Assembly: GCA_008973525.1 (NCBI GenBank)
Contig: WACJ01000009.1
Span: 744,001 to 808,000, forward strand
Length of the DNA stretch: 64,000 nucleotides
Direction of reading: 5' to 3'
From: Stenopsyche tienmushanensis
Taxonomy: Eukaryota > Arthropoda > Insecta > Trichoptera > Stenopsychidae
The notes under the pieces are model-generated. The model was not told the DNA's origin and searched no databases. It worked only from the letters and a program-made list of their open reading frames with translations. The translations under genes were made by a program, and so were the position numbers. The stretch's first letter is position 1. Each line of letters begins with the position of its first letter. Shown one piece after another: positions 12,440 through 25,900 of this stretch.

Positions 12440-14186
12440 CCGGGATTGGTTTCCCTAGTGAAGATGGCCTGCGCAGATTTTCTTCAATATTCTTGACCTA
12501 GCTGGAATCATCTCATGGGTTTTATACAGAGAAATAACCGCTAAAAAAATATACGATCTTCCAAATTTAGGATTGAATTGATGAATATTTAATTTTTCTC
12601 TTGTATTTTTATAATTCCAAATTTTGCTAAATGATATATTTTTCGCTACATACATGAAGTATAACTAGTTTTAGTGTCAAATTGTCTGTTTGGGGAAAAT
12701 CTTGATTTGAGCCCCATAATATAGTTTTATGGATAGGCCAAATCACAATTAAATTATTAATGTTGAATAAAATAGCAAGTTTTGGAGATCAATATCGAGT
12801 AAATGTGTGATTTAACACCCCAAACATAAATATTCAATAGCTGATATTTAATTATGATTTTGTAATAATGAACAGATATTGTTGTTGTTGCTTTTTATAT
12901 TAATATTTCTAATCTCTTATAGTTTATGTCAGCCTTTTCGATTAAATCGATGCAATCGAAATTGTCTTTAACTTCAATTTTACAATTGATAAAATTGGGG
13001 TCGGAGAGTGGGATGACGGTATTTTCATGCATTAGTTATCCCTAAGGTAGAATTTAAACCGGAAACTAAGCTCACCATATACATAGCTGTATGCCACAAA
13101 GTCCCAATTTACGTCCCGAAACAGTGGGTTCTTACTCAAGGATAGAAATCCAAACCGGAAGTGACTGAGATGAGATATCCGAGAGATATAGTTGGGGTGA
13201 CACGCATGAGCTGGGGTGATTTCTAGCATTCGGGGGTACAAAGTCGTCGATCAAGTACCTTTGGATTTAAGGCCCGATAAACGATTCGTGCTGACCAATT
13301 TATATAAATTCATCTTTAATATGATTTATTTTTCATCGAGTATAGTAGATAAATTGGCCATAAAAATTAGTTCAAATTCATTACAAAAGATCTCGTTTCA
13401 GAAGTCTGCAAACATTGCCTTTGATTGCGAACTGTTACATTACCCTTAACACTCGGCAAAGCTTTTCAATTACACTTAGTGTATATTTAATTGTATTCCT
13501 TGGAAGGTTTACCTGCACCACTCTACGAAACTTTCAGAAGAACTTTCTCGCTGGAGAACAATGCTAATGAGCATCTGTAGAAATTACTCTCTCGACTTAT
13601 TAAGCTTTTGAATGACGATTTTTTTTTAACAATGCAGCTTCACAAATGAAGCCATTTTTCCCCCAGTGCGAACAGGTTTTCGATCAAGATACAGGTCCGT
13701 CGATTTATGGACGTTCGAAACGATAATTGTCGAATCGACCACATAATGGTGCACAACACGTGCCAATTTTTTTTTTCAATTTCCGCCTGTTGGAAGCCTG
13801 CAATATTTTCAACGAGAGCCTCCAAAATATTCGACAAAGTCACGTAGTAGCCATATCAGATTTTTTATTAGAGCTTAACTACCGAGTCCGTTGTGTCCCT
13901 TTTTGCAAAAAGCCGGGCGCTTCGTGCATTAAAAGTTATATAAATTACTTCTTTAAAAAGCAAACAAACGCCATTAATCATATCTTCAATTTAAAATAAA
14001 ATATATTTTAGCGAAAAAGAATTATACATTTTGATCGGACGAAGTATTGCATAATTTTATCTCGACGCAAATATGCTTCGTTTGATCCGCCTAAGCACAT
14101 CATACGAGTATAATAACATAATAGCAACAATCGGACATTTCATATGAAAAAAACTTTATATAACTTTATCCTTGGCTTGACTTGAC
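12440..14186. other. Intronic stretch; candidate conserved islands at 12.96-13.26 and 13.65-13.93 kb
   Basis: No gene is supported. Two blocks are less AT-rich and unique within the window: 12960-13260 and 13650-13930. Opposing short reading frames overlap across 13640-14000, but neither shows a recognisable motif or consistent splice sites, so I do not annotate them as coding. The sequence between is ordinary AT-rich intron. Confidence 0.4.
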
Positions 14187-14370
14187 AGTCTCTAGATCTG
14201 ACACCACTGGATTTTTTTGTCTAGGGACGTGCTCTATTCAGTGGTTCGCATGATCTCCAGACCTGATATTACTGGACTTCTTAAACAGCGAAACTTCTCT
14301 GGGGAAACGTAGCGAAAGATCCCTTCAACTCTGAAAAAAAATTGTCGGTCCATATGCAAAACACCCTGTA
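14187..14370 (+). mobile_element. Mariner-like element relic, copy C (two tandem transposase blocks plus terminus)
   Basis: The block TCTAGATCTGACACCACTGG (14191-14210) plus the following GGGACGTGC corresponds to the 'PDLTPLDFF.WG' segment. A diverged second copy of the block follows about 70 bases later (CTCCAGACCTGATATTACTGG). The copy ends with ATTGTCGGTCCATATGCAAA then ACACCCTGTA beside a TA, the inverse of the family terminus seen at 61 and 57.17 kb. Most of the transposase and the other end are missing. Confidence 0.6.
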
Positions 14371-17206
14371 TACTCTTGATGAATATTAATCATTTTTATT
14401 TATATTATCCCAGAGAAAAACAAATCTGTCCCCGGAAAATGGGTTAAGAAATATTTATAGAATCTTTGTTTTCTATTGGCCAAACACTGCTTCAAAATTT
14501 TGCATGATTTACAACCAAACCCAGTATGACTAGTATTTTCAGTAATGAATTTCAAACTGCTCTTTCAAATAATACTTAAAGCAGTGCGTCATATTTATTA
14601 TTGCAAATTCAGCCACTCTGATAACCAGCACAGTTTTATTTATCGCGTTAGATTCAGAAAATCTGGACAAATCTGAATCGAGATAATCAATCAAGTTTGT
14701 TGGTATAGTTAATTTTATTCCTCAATCTGAATTTGAACCTAAACTCTTATAATATGAATTCAGGATCCAAAAATATACCAATTATTTTCTTGAAAATCAA
14801 TTTGATAGTATTTATAATCTTTGTCATGGTATTTTGTAAATATTTTCCGGTTTTGCCTATGGTTTGCGTTGTAAGCCTTCACAACTATTTATCAAAGCTG
14901 TATAGCCGCTTTTGTGCATTCAAATCTTAATTAGCGGAACTGCGTGATTTCCGTTTTGTCGATCCTTTTGGAAGGTATAAATCAGTGTTAAGCAACAGGA
15001 AGCTGCATTGATCAGCTCAAAGGAAGCCTTTCACTTGTCCCGACCGTTATTTATAGATAACATAAAGCTGCTCTGGATATTCATAAATAATTAACGTATC
15101 CTACGTCACTGCATTAAGATAAATGCTCTGCGGTCGTGCTCCCAACTTCAATTGAAATAAATTTAATTAAACACTGACCTCATTTAATTAATGAATCTTC
15201 CAGTTTTGCTTCCCACGTGTACAACGCTCCTGCTCGTTTTATGGCTGGGGCGGAAAATTCTGCACGTGGAAAATTCTCCTGCAATGGCTAAACAAGTTGC
15301 TAAATTTTAGCTTCGGCATATCGAAAAATATTATATTATATTGTGATTTTGATCCATTTTTGGCATTCGTGTTTTATTTTTTAGACTTTAAAATGTAAAA
15401 CATGCATATCTATGGTGTAGCGGTTTCCTTGTCGTTACGTGTTTGAATCACCTTATTAACATCCCCATGTTTCACGCCAACTTTTTGTTCACAGGTGAGA
15501 CATGAAAATTTACACTTCTAATAAGGTTCGTTATCATAATGATACAACACTTGGCACCGACGTCGGTCGTAACGAGTACTTTGGCTCGATGCTTGAATTT
15601 TTCAGGGCTTTCCCTCTCCTGCGAAATGCTTTTCCCTCCTTTGAATCCTCCCTTGATGATTTAGGCTAATTGTTTAAGCAAATGTAAATAGCATTTTTTG
15701 CGTCAATATTAAAGGCATGTACGACTACGTCGTAAACAAAATACTAGGCGTGGCGAAGAATAGATAAACACAGACAGTGGGTTATTATCACCCCAAAGGT
15801 CCAACCCTGCACATTTATAATTACTGGCCTTAAATGTGGCTTGAATTATTTACTCGCTTTTTGTCGTTTTCGTTAGCGCGCCTCCTCTTTCTCAGCGGTT
15901 CTTAAAACTACTTCCATTTAGCCGAGCCATTTTTGTGGATGTCGCCAAAGTGGGAATATCGTAAGGACCCACAGCAAAAAAAGGTACGAAAGAGAAGAGA
16001 TAATCTACGAAAACATTTATATATAGGTACTGTGTACATATAAAAACAATCAATCTATTCTAAGTCACATTCCATGATGGTTAGATTTATTTTTTAGCAA
16101 TAATCTACTAAACAATGTTTCAATCATTCGCCCAGTAATACTTGATGAATCTATAATAGTTTTATTGATATATCTAAACATGTATGTAGGCTATTTGAGA
16201 AACAGTTGGTTTGCCAATTTGTTTGTATAGGAACATTTGTAATCTTAACATTTAGAAAATCGTAAGGTTTTCTTTTGAACTAAAAATGAGACATTACAAT
16301 AACAATGACAATCCAACTTAATATTAAGATGTTGTTGGATTGGTTTGAATTAGGCTATGTTGAGTTGAGTTAAATTGAGTGACACCTATCAAAGCCTAGC
16401 TCAACTCAATCTAAATTAAATTAATTCTAAGCCAAACCTAGTTTAGTATATTATTCAATATGGATTTATATATTTATTAGTTAGAAATTGGTATGGTCAA
16501 ATTAAAAAAAAAGTATTACAGTCAAGCGAAAAAAATATTAGTCAAGTAGCTTTAAGCTTAAACACTATAACGATAATATAATTGATAAGCAATTTTGTAT
16601 TAAAACTAAATATAATAATATTAACAACCATCAATATTATTGTTAGGTTGGGTTAAATTATGTTGGATAGGTAAGATCCTAATATTTACTCAATCTGATC
16701 ATCTTTAAGCCTATATTTGCCTTTAGCAATTTATGTTGTTAAGTTCGCACATCCATTAGAAAAATAACAAAAGTTTTATATGCTAATGTAATTACTATTT
16801 CAGTACGATCCATATTCTGTACATACTATTCATATTATTAACGAATTTTAATATTAAATCATTTTTGCCAAATATCTAATAATCAATTAGATGATTTCAT
16901 TAGATTAGAAAGTAGATTAAACCTATTAATACCGCGCGCACAGATTTGTGCGTTTCATCACTTCCACTTTATACACACCAAAAAACATATTAAACATTAT
17001 TGTCATTCAAATGTATTAATTTATTATAATATATGCAGATTTCGCCAATATTATATTTAAATAAAATATTACCAAAACAAAGCTATCGGCTAATTTTAAA
17101 TGATCAAAACTTGCGCAAAAAAATACGCTTTCGAATCAAGATTGTGGTTTAAATTATATTAATTTAAATGGTTTTGGTGCATACAAATATTTGCATAATT
17201 AGACTA
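14371..17206. other. Intronic stretch; imperfect inverted repeat near 16.34-16.44 kb
   Basis: No gene seen. At about 16343-16435 two arms pair imperfectly: GAATTAGGCT...GTTGAGTTGAGTTAAATTGAG on the left, and AGCTCAACTCAATCTAAATT...AATTCTAAGCC on the right. The stem is about 40-50 bases with a short loop, typical of a decayed hairpin MITE. A third partial relative (GTTAGGTTGGGTTAAATTATGTTGG) is near 16643. About 15590-15960 is a milder, unique, less AT-rich block. Confidence 0.4.
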
Positions 17207-17835
17207 CAGTAGAACCTTGATTGTCCGGACTAATTGGAGATAAAATATGTTCGGATAACGAAAATCCGGATAATCGAAAATAATCATAATTAACATGGAA
17301 AGACAGGGAATATTTTTTTTAATAAATAAAATAATTATCGATTTTGGCTTTGATCTCTACTTTTAGAAGTTGCCGAATCGCGAATACTCTCAAGATATAT
17401 AAGTTGTCCTGAATTTCATTCTTCTTCTTTCCCAAGTCACTTCATTGTGATATCTAAACACTGAAAAGCTTCAGAATGTATAGGACGAATAACTGCCGCT
17501 TTTCATACCATTGTTTAAAAACTTTACCATTCATCCAGACTTTTTTCTGATGATCATATTTAACCGAAAGACTTTCGATATTTTTAAAGCATCTGGAGTT
17601 CTTTGATTTTCCAATGACAAGCAGTGACAGTATTTGCCTTCTTGCTGCATTTTCACGCATCATTATAGTGACACGTTCTTTACTATGTTTGTACCCAAGT
17701 GAAGTATTTTCATGTCTTGATGCTAAAGAATGATTGAGTAGTTTTTCCAATTTAAGCCAATCTCATCAGCATTGTACATAAACTCTTCGTCGAATCCTTC
17801 CTTCTTCAATGTGCCAATGAATGTGTTTGCTGAAG
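17207..17835 (-). mobile_element. Pogo/Tigger-like (jerky-type) DNA transposon fragment
   Basis: Beside a TA (17205-17206), CAGTAGAACCTTGATTGTCC (17207-17226) followed by GGACTAATTGG and further CCGGATAA motifs is the characteristic pogo/Tigger terminal repeat. On the - strand, about 17454-17750 encodes SLASRHENTSLGYKHSKERV then TIMM.ENAARR, LLVIGKSKNSRCFKN and WMNGKVFKQWYEK, the DDE core of Tigger/jerky transposases. Across a frameshift near 17745 it joins GFDEEFMYNADEIGLNWK, containing the first catalytic Asp (NADE). The second and third acidic residues and the opposite terminal repeat were not found. Dead copy. Confidence 0.8.
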
Positions 17836-19691
17836 GTATGTCAGCAGAAAGATTTCCCACATGAATTTAAAGTTCCCTGATACCATGTCCATGGGATAAC
17901 CATCAGTTAGTGTCTTGAATCATATAATATGAATGCATTTGCTATTGTTTGACCTCAGTATTACTTAAAACAATATTTTATTACTCGTATGTATTGTTTC
18001 TTATAATAAATACATACATTCGATCCTCCTAAGTATGTTAATATTTTTTTAACTAGTATGCGAGCCACATGTTGATTTTCGTTAAATTTACCATTACAAA
18101 TTTAATTTATCGTCCAAATTTCAAGTTTTTCATCAAAATAACTTTAATTAATTAAAATTATGAAAATGAATTTAACATACATTTCAATATTTGATGGCAT
18201 CTTATAAAAGTTTGGATTGAAAAACACATCATAATTAATTTTATTTTTTGGATTATTTGAGCAAAATAATATTTTTGGAAAGCACTGATGAAATGAAGGA
18301 AAATCAAATTTCTTCTTTATTTGGGCGTTTTTTAGCAAAAAATATTTTAGCTGGCAGTGCTAAAAAACGTATCGATCACAGAGCAAGCTAAAATTGAAAT
18401 AATATGAGTGCATTAAGGGTAGTTCAAAGTTGAAGATCATATCGGCGTGTACATTAATCATCGTCGACCATTTCACATACAGCCTTCACGTTCACTTTAG
18501 AAGGAACACGCTCGTTTGTTAATGCCAGATAATTAATTAACCTTTTTTTAAGCTCTAAGATAATATCTAACAGCCATTTATCGGTTATATCATACTAAAC
18601 CTCCAATCAGTTAATCGCTGTATACATATTTACAAGGCTTTGTGACCCGACGCGATAATTTGGAAAACATCCTGACAATATAATACCGGCACAAAGGGGA
18701 CCATTGGTGTAAATTCAGCTTTATCGGATAGATTTTTATTCTATTTGTAGTTTCGGGTGGCGGTGTTGACCTTTCGGAAATGTAGATGGGGCAAAAAAGT
18801 TTTATTCTGATAAGTTGTCGGAGTAAAGTTGTTTCGGCTGACAAGAGCGGCCAATTTGAATAACAATGCACAGGGGCCAGCTCTGCTTGTGTCAGAAATG
18901 TTTTCCAATTTCCATCTGGAGAGTATGCGCCATGTGATGGATTATGATGGATGAGCCTCGAAGGCTAATGCCAATGCCGATTTACTCACTCGGTCTTCCG
19001 CGAAAACTTTGGCACACTTCAAACTCGGCGCCCAGGTATCGGCATAACTTTTCCCAAAATGATTGATCGATACGAAGGTGAGCAGCTTATTTCCTACATT
19101 TCAAAATTACTTTTCTTTTTTCTTGCCCATATCTTATATTTATACAACATACGTTTTCCTCTCGTAATCGCGATAATAAAATATTATCGGACGGCTATAT
19201 CAGTCCCGGACGATTATGTACATGCTGTATTCGTATTCCATGCCCATATCCTAAATATAGTTACCCGGAATACTTATCGATCATTCTCAACGAAATTTAA
19301 TCACGTATGTGTCGTTTGAAGTAAATTTGACCGGCAAAGACTCGGACGTCTACTGGCAGAGTTTTCACAAAAGCATTTTAGGACTCTAAAAGAGCTATGT
19401 ACGCTAATTCAATCTGTATATAAAACATAACTCTGCACTGCAGGATTATGGCCTTTCAATATTCCTTCAAACTATACGGTAACATCCATATCGTTTGTAT
19501 CGTTCACCTTCTTATGCACTTGATATTGAAGACAGCATGGCCCTTGAGTTACCATTCTGAATGCTCATCCATTGAATCACACAGTTGAATGCATTTGAAA
19601 TAGGGAATTCAAATGATTTAAATAAAACCCGAATCTTGTATAAAGAAAAATCGATATTAACAGTAAATGTCACATAATAAAAAATAAATAA
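17836..19691. other. Intronic stretch; candidate conserved island at 18.60-19.06 kb
   Basis: No gene is supported. The block at about 18600-19060 is unique and clearly less AT-rich than its surroundings. A - strand frame of 86 codons crosses part of it but has no family features. It is a reasonable candidate for a conserved regulatory element of the host gene. The remainder is AT-rich and unremarkable. Confidence 0.35.
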
Positions 19692-20012
19692 AAAGCCTGT
19701 TTTATTTCGCTTATCTCCATAATCTACGAATTACGATTATCTTATTTAACGCCGTTTAAAAGAATTTACCTGCATTTAGGACCAAATCTTTGGAATCAAG
19801 TCGATGAGAGGAAGCCAGAAGGCCATGAATATATGCGGCAATTTATCGAACTTAAAGTTCGTCCTCAACTGCCATCGTAAACGCCTCGAGATGTCTTAAA
19901 CTTAGATTCAAAGGCAGCAAACTCATTGGCAACTAGGTATGCTGATGATATTAAAAAGGATGTAGAACATCTGGACCTGGATAAGAAGGAAAGACACACA
20001 GGACAAATATAA
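19692..20012 (+). pseudogene. Pseudogene fragment of an unidentified cellular protein
   Basis: One frame is open for about 106 codons except for a single TAA at 19878-19880. The segment before the stop includes YLHLGPNLWNQVDERKPEGH then EYMRQFIELKVRPQLPS. After it come TPRDVLNLDSKAANSLATRY, then ADDIKKDVEHLDLDKKERHT, and a terminal stop at 20010. The charged, soluble, low-repeat composition is unlike the random frames in this window and unlike the reverse transcriptases and transposases seen here; the YADD string is not in a reverse-transcriptase context. I found no splice acceptor and no clear poly(A) tail. A processed-pseudogene fragment is the simplest reading. The internal stop fits either old decay or an exon with an error. 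I do not recognise the parent protein. Confidence 0.55.
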
Positions 20013-21949
20013 ATAGCGATATGTATTGTATATAATTGAAGATTTAAGAGACATAAATATGTGAATGTGTCGATGAGGAAGAAAGCTTAAAGGCACTTTT
20101 GATTAATGTGATTCATTCATGAAAACAATTCTTATCAAGTCATTTTCACAAGAAAAACTATGATCATGCGAAAAAATGATTTTTAAATTTTTATTGGGTT
20201 ACTGATTTGAACTTTAATCAAAAGCTTTTAACTAACTTTAAATATGATATAAAATTATACAATTACATGAACACTACGGACGTCCTAAGTCCTATAAAAG
20301 TGATTTGTAGCAAAATAATCTAATATATTTTTACTTCGTATAATATAATATTAGGTATAGTTTTTATCAATATTTTTTTGTAGTTTTTTGTTCATTAAAT
20401 AAAAACTTTTAAATATTTTTAGATAATATTATAAATCAAACGATGAAAACTTATATTTTTCATGTGTTTGCCAGATTTCATAAGTAATGCTCATCTAGAA
20501 CGTGTAGGAGCATTTTCGTAAGCTTAGAAAAAGTAGTTTAGAGAAAAAGCTTCGTGCTGCGCAGTTTATTTTCATCGGCCTATAACTTTGCGAATTTTAT
20601 TTATATTGACTTGAAATTTACTGAAAGTATTCTTAAACATTGGATATTTCCGATGCACGAAGAAAAAAATATTTTTTGAACCAACAAGACATTGACATTG
20701 ACAGTATAAATTTAATAATATAAAAGACTCATTGATTGGTTTTATTAACGGTGGTAAATATGATGCTTTAAGAGTGGTTCGTATAATATGTTAAGATAAG
20801 CTCTTCAATATCCTCAATAAGAAATATTAAAGATTCGCTTAAATATATACAAAATGTACAATTGATCATCGTTTGTCCGATATTACATACAACCAGGATT
20901 AAAGCCATAAAAGTTACAAAATGCCTTTGAAATGCCAACATATATTAGCTGGTTGTCATAATGATTATATCGCCCCCTGAATACCGTTAATGAAAATTAA
21001 TGTGAACAAAATATAGTACATTACTCAAGAAAAATATTTTTCGCCAGAAGCTTTGAGCAAAGGGTGATTTATCATCCCCAGTCTAGCAAGTCTATATTAA
21101 TGGGTATTTCCATATTTATAGGCAAAGTGACAATGTATGTTTTCATTAGAGGAAAATGAACTTCCGCAATACTCTTCACTCTTTAAGACGTTCATTTATG
21201 CACGGCGACAATGATGTATCACAATTCGCAAAAGGGAATACCGTGTATATGTATACATCCATATATCCACCCTAAGCTCGAATTAAATTGTTTAGAAGCA
21301 ATTATTTTCCACGTCTGGCTTGAAAAATACACATTTAAATTGTACATTTCGATTTCCTCCGGCAGGCAATTCAAAGCGTTTTATTGCTCAAAGAAATATT
21401 GAAAATTTCGTAATAAATGCTTTGAGCCTGCACTTAACATTCTAAAGTATCGACTTAGCGTGGAGACTAAAAGCACAATCCCATATTTTATGCCACTTTT
21501 ATTGTTCGGCAAACTGCTCTACGTGGTAAATTCAGCTGGAAAATACGTTACAGATTATTTAGCATTTGTAAAATAATGATAGATCGCTTAAAACCGTTCA
21601 AATTAATGTTTACGAGGGTAGTTCCATATATAAAATACATCTATATTTTATGTCATTGACATCACTTTTTAAATACAAATCGATTATCATTGCCGAAACA
21701 GGAGCATTGTAAAAGGTCTTTGATGGTATTATTAATTAATTATACTTCTGTGAGTTTTTTATATCAAAAAATCAGCAATACAAAAGGCAAAATTTGGTTT
21801 AGCTTTAACGTGAATTTATAGAGAAAAAAATCACTAAACCAATTAATCTATAAGATACAACGTAATAATATTTCCAATTGAACGCCTTGATTTTTTGTTT
21901 CTGAAAAATTTAATACTGATATGATTAATAATATCAGACTATTACACTT
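20013..21949. other. Intronic stretch with no recognised feature
   Basis: AT-rich sequence with no coding signal, terminal repeats or tandem arrays that I could support. Confidence 0.4.
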
Positions 21950-22935
21950 TAACACACTTTAGTCGGGTATTGATGCGCGCTCACTTACCGTTATGATTCA
22001 TAATACCTTCAAAACTAACAAATTACTTAAAGCCAACATGGAAGTGAAAACACAAAGCCTGTAGCTATAAAAAGGGGAGTCCGACAATGTTGTATTTTGT
22101 CACCCCTATTATTTAACCTGTATTCCAATAAAGTTTACCAAAAGACTCTGGATAACTCTAATCTGGGAGTAAATATCAATGGAGTCGTAATAAATAATAT
22201 GAGATAGGCTGAAGACACAGTCATATTGACCGAAAGGTTATATGATCTTCAAGATTTTCTAGTTATAATTAATGTTGCCGGAGAAGGGCTAGGTTTGACA
22301 ATCAACGTCTTTAAAACAAAATAGATGACATTTGGGAGAGTTGATTATTCTGGAACATCTTTTAAGCTAAATGAGAATAAAGAGTGAATGTCGAAATGGT
22401 TGATCGATTCAAATACCTTGGCAGCATCCTAATAAAAGCACTAGGACCAGATATAAAAGTAAGGTGCCAAATAGAAGTTGCACGTGTTGCATTTAATAAA
22501 ATGAGACCCTTCTTCTATGATGACAATATGAACCTTAAATCTGAAAGTGAACATTATGAATCGGCTAGAAGCTTTCGAAATGTGGATACACAGAAGAATG
22601 CTTCGTATACCCTGGACCGACATGATCACCAACACAGACGCACTTAGGAGAACCAAGAGAGAGCTGCTAATAAAAATCAAAAAAAGAAAGATCATGTATT
22701 GTGAGGAGATAAATATCATCTTCTTCGATTGATACTGGAGGATATGGAAGAGGGAAGACGAGGAGTTGGTAGGAACTCCTCGTCTACGGCGAAAATAACG
22801 CGGGAAAAAATAAACAACCTTAGATAGAAGACAATTCAACATCCTTCTTTTTTTGCGAGCGTTCAAATCTTTCATTTAAAAAACGAAAATCCATATGGGT
22901 ACATCTCATATGTATCCCGACGAAAGTCTGTTAAG
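21950..22935 (+). mobile_element. Non-LTR retrotransposon (LINE) relic, 'endonuclease-reverse transcriptase' type
   Basis: From about 22050 the + strand encodes a degraded reverse transcriptase. GVRQCCILSPLLFNLYS is the QG...SP..FN motif. GVNINGVVINNMR is followed directly by a stop (22205-22207) where the Tyr of YADD should be, then AEDTVIL, so the catalytic box is broken twice. GLGLTIN.FKTK follows. Next, VDRFKYLGSILIK and, after frameshifts, RLEAFEMWIHRRMLRIPWTD then EGRRGVGR form the thumb and C-terminal region typical of this very common insect LINE group. The final about 130 bases recur at 49.03-49.30 kb. The endonuclease half is missing, the 5' truncation usual for LINEs. Inactive. Confidence 0.85.
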
Positions 22936-25900
22936 AAGAAATAATATGCAATAAACTGTAAATATTCCTTCATCTTTATTATCTGGAGACAGTTCATACG
23001 ATATCCGAATATGTATTATATGAATTATGAACATTTATTATATGGTTTGAAGGTTTATCGACGATCAATTTTAATCAGGGATTTTAAGAAGTTTTGATTT
23101 AAGGTCATCCTTAAAGTTGTTTTACCCGATTTAAATTTTCGAAACCAAGATTGACATTTGTTTACTGATAGAACTTGGCCGAAAACTTCGCTAATGACTT
23201 TAGCTGCCTTGCTGACATTTAAGCTTTCATAAAAAAAGGTACATACAATCTCAACAAATAGACATTATAAATATTGGTCTATTGGTCGCATAGGGATTAA
23301 TTTTGCGAGGATTATTTAATTCCAGCGTTTATGCCAGCTTATCCACATGTTTGCCTCAACATAAGAATAATGTTGAATTTATGTGGATATTTTTAAGTAC
23401 AATAAATACGTTTGATATCGAGACACATTAGTTGAACATGCGCGAGATATGTTTGTGCTCTATTATTAAAAGAAAGCGCTAAAATGTGCGATAAGTGCTT
23501 TATATCTTTTATGCACCCTCGCGGAGCTTTTTGCAGGGCGTGTCATTAACAAGATCTTTCATTCACGGATTTGGAAGGCCTCATAGCTGGAAATTCGTAT
23601 AATATGAAAAGATATACACTTTACTCCTGTCGCGAAAGCTTAAAGTATTACTTTCAGCATACAAAAATGCACGCCAGGGGCTGAAAATAGCAAAACGCTT
23701 CAGCGAACATTAACCCCGGCGTGCAATTTTAAGAATCTTCATATCTTAAATTAATGTTTACATATTTAACCCTCGCGCAACGGTGCGTTTTTGGGTGTTC
23801 GAAATTATTTTTGGCGGTTTTTAAGTGGTTCCTACTCGCAGTGCGTTCATCGAAATTCGATATTATTTTATTTGGGAGGGATGAATTTCGCACCACATAT
23901 GACATGTTGAATTTGCCAAGTAATATCTCAGAGACTTCCATATGTTTAATATCCCCGAGATGTAGACACTTCGCGTAGCTTGTGAAACTTAATACCTTGT
24001 CAGATCCTGGACGCAATTTTATCCCCTATCCGGAACATATAAAAGTATTTTATTCATACGCTGTAACGACGTTATAATATATAGGACTTGCGTACGAAAC
24101 CAAATCGCAATTTTATTATTTTTTTAAAAGCAATAAAATCAATCGGCATTCAATCGCTTGAGCGCTCAGTTTTACAGCAGTCATAGATCAATTCCGTTTC
24201 ATGATTTTCCAATATAGCGCCCAATAAAATCTCGCTTTTAATTTGGGATATTGTCGCAGGGGATGTTTTACGCTTTTAATCATGTTAAATTTTATTTTGT
24301 TAAAACAAAGTGCAGGTTAAAAAGGGGTAGAGCACGACGGAGACTAACGCTCCTCCGGCCTTTGACAAACAAAACTTTGCGCGTTCCTTTAATGAGATCA
24401 GCACTCAAAATATCTAGAAAGTCCCAAAAGCTTCCCCGAAGGCTCCGACGGGGTTGTTTAGGCGTAGCTTAAGAGAGTGGGTGTATATTTTGGAGGTAAT
24501 CGAGGCATCGTGCCGACGAAAGGGTATCCCAAGACTTCTTAAATCCCATGGCTGGAGCAGTTATTGCGAAGGCTCAAGAATTCCTTCAAACATTTAAGTA
24601 TTGCCAGCCTGGGTTCCTGGTATTTTTCGCTTCACCGTGTAAAAAACACTTACGCAGAATAACAGTATAATTTACTTCAAAAATTATAATTAAAACTTGA
24701 ATTTATTAATAAGCTTTCTGCGAAGGTATCCATTTAAATAAATAAGAAAAAGATACAAATTTGACCTCCACCAATAACGAGATTAACGAACCAAGTTTTT
24801 TTCTTTTTTTCTCAACTAAAATGCTTTTTAAAAAATATAAAGTAGTTTTAACCAAACAAAACTTGTAAAAAATATCCATTTTTGGATCAAATGTGCAACT
24901 TAAAATCATAAAAAAAATAAATACTAAAAATATTTCTCGTGGCTTCATTGGCATTTTTTTTCACATGGAACTGCATCAGCATGCAGTGCCGCAAATGTTT
25001 TTCCGACGCTCATAATCGCTGGACTTATGAAAACGGATATATTTTTGACTCAAAATAATCTTCGAATAGTGTACTATCTATAAAAAATATCAACATAAGT
25101 CTTTCTTGGATGATGGGTTGAAAATGACGGTTTAATTTTTTTTTTGTGAAAATGGTAATTCAGTAATGTACGCTCTATCTATAATAAGCATGGATTGGAT
25201 GATGATATAGCTGGATTGGATCACACGACATCTCGGAAGAATTATTTTCATGGTAATTGATAATTTTCGTCGGCGGTAATCAATCATCCCGAGATGGCCT
25301 CGACTTATGGTCACCATCGTGGAATCGTCAGCATTATGCGACCATTAGTCATTAAACTTTCTAAAAAACGCACACTGACGTTGGTCATCAACTAGTATTC
25401 TGTTTCTTCTTGAGATTCTTCACTAATTTTTTTAGCATGCATTACATTATCGCATGCAATTAAAATAGCATGAAATTCATAATTCATAACTTTTCAAAGT
25501 CTATTTTAGTGACGCGTACTACCAAAAAAAAAAAAACTACCATAATGAAATATTTTAGCACGATTGACATCATATATCAAGTTTAAATTCATTAATTTAC
25601 TTCAAACTGGGTACAAATCTTCTATATATATAATCCTCTAATATTCCTACTAAATTTATGTCAAAATTTATTTTTTAACTATTTAAAAAAAACTAAAACT
25701 ATGACAAAGCCGAAAAATGACTTGACTGAATTTTTTTAAACAGTTCACATTTTGTGATTTTTTGTGTTAGAGACTATAGCGACATCTTTATTGATTATGA
25801 ATTATATTGTTGGAAAGAGAAAATCTACACAGAACAATGATGACATTTCTTCCGAAGACGAGAGCGATTTTGAGTCATATCGAAAACTTTTTTTATACGA

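Noticed and set aside
13640..13843. - strand frame that superficially resembled a transposase C-terminus
   Set aside because: No conserved block could be aligned with confidence in any of the three frames, and no terminal repeats are nearby.
19935..19950. YADD string suggesting reverse transcriptase
   Set aside because: The surrounding residues (NSLATRYADDIKKDVEHLD) lack the hydrophobic context and neighbouring motifs of reverse transcriptases.
22441..22875. 144-codon - strand frame, the longest - strand reading frame at this locus
   Set aside because: It is the antisense shadow of the LINE reverse-transcriptase C-terminal region, which reads sensibly on the + strand.
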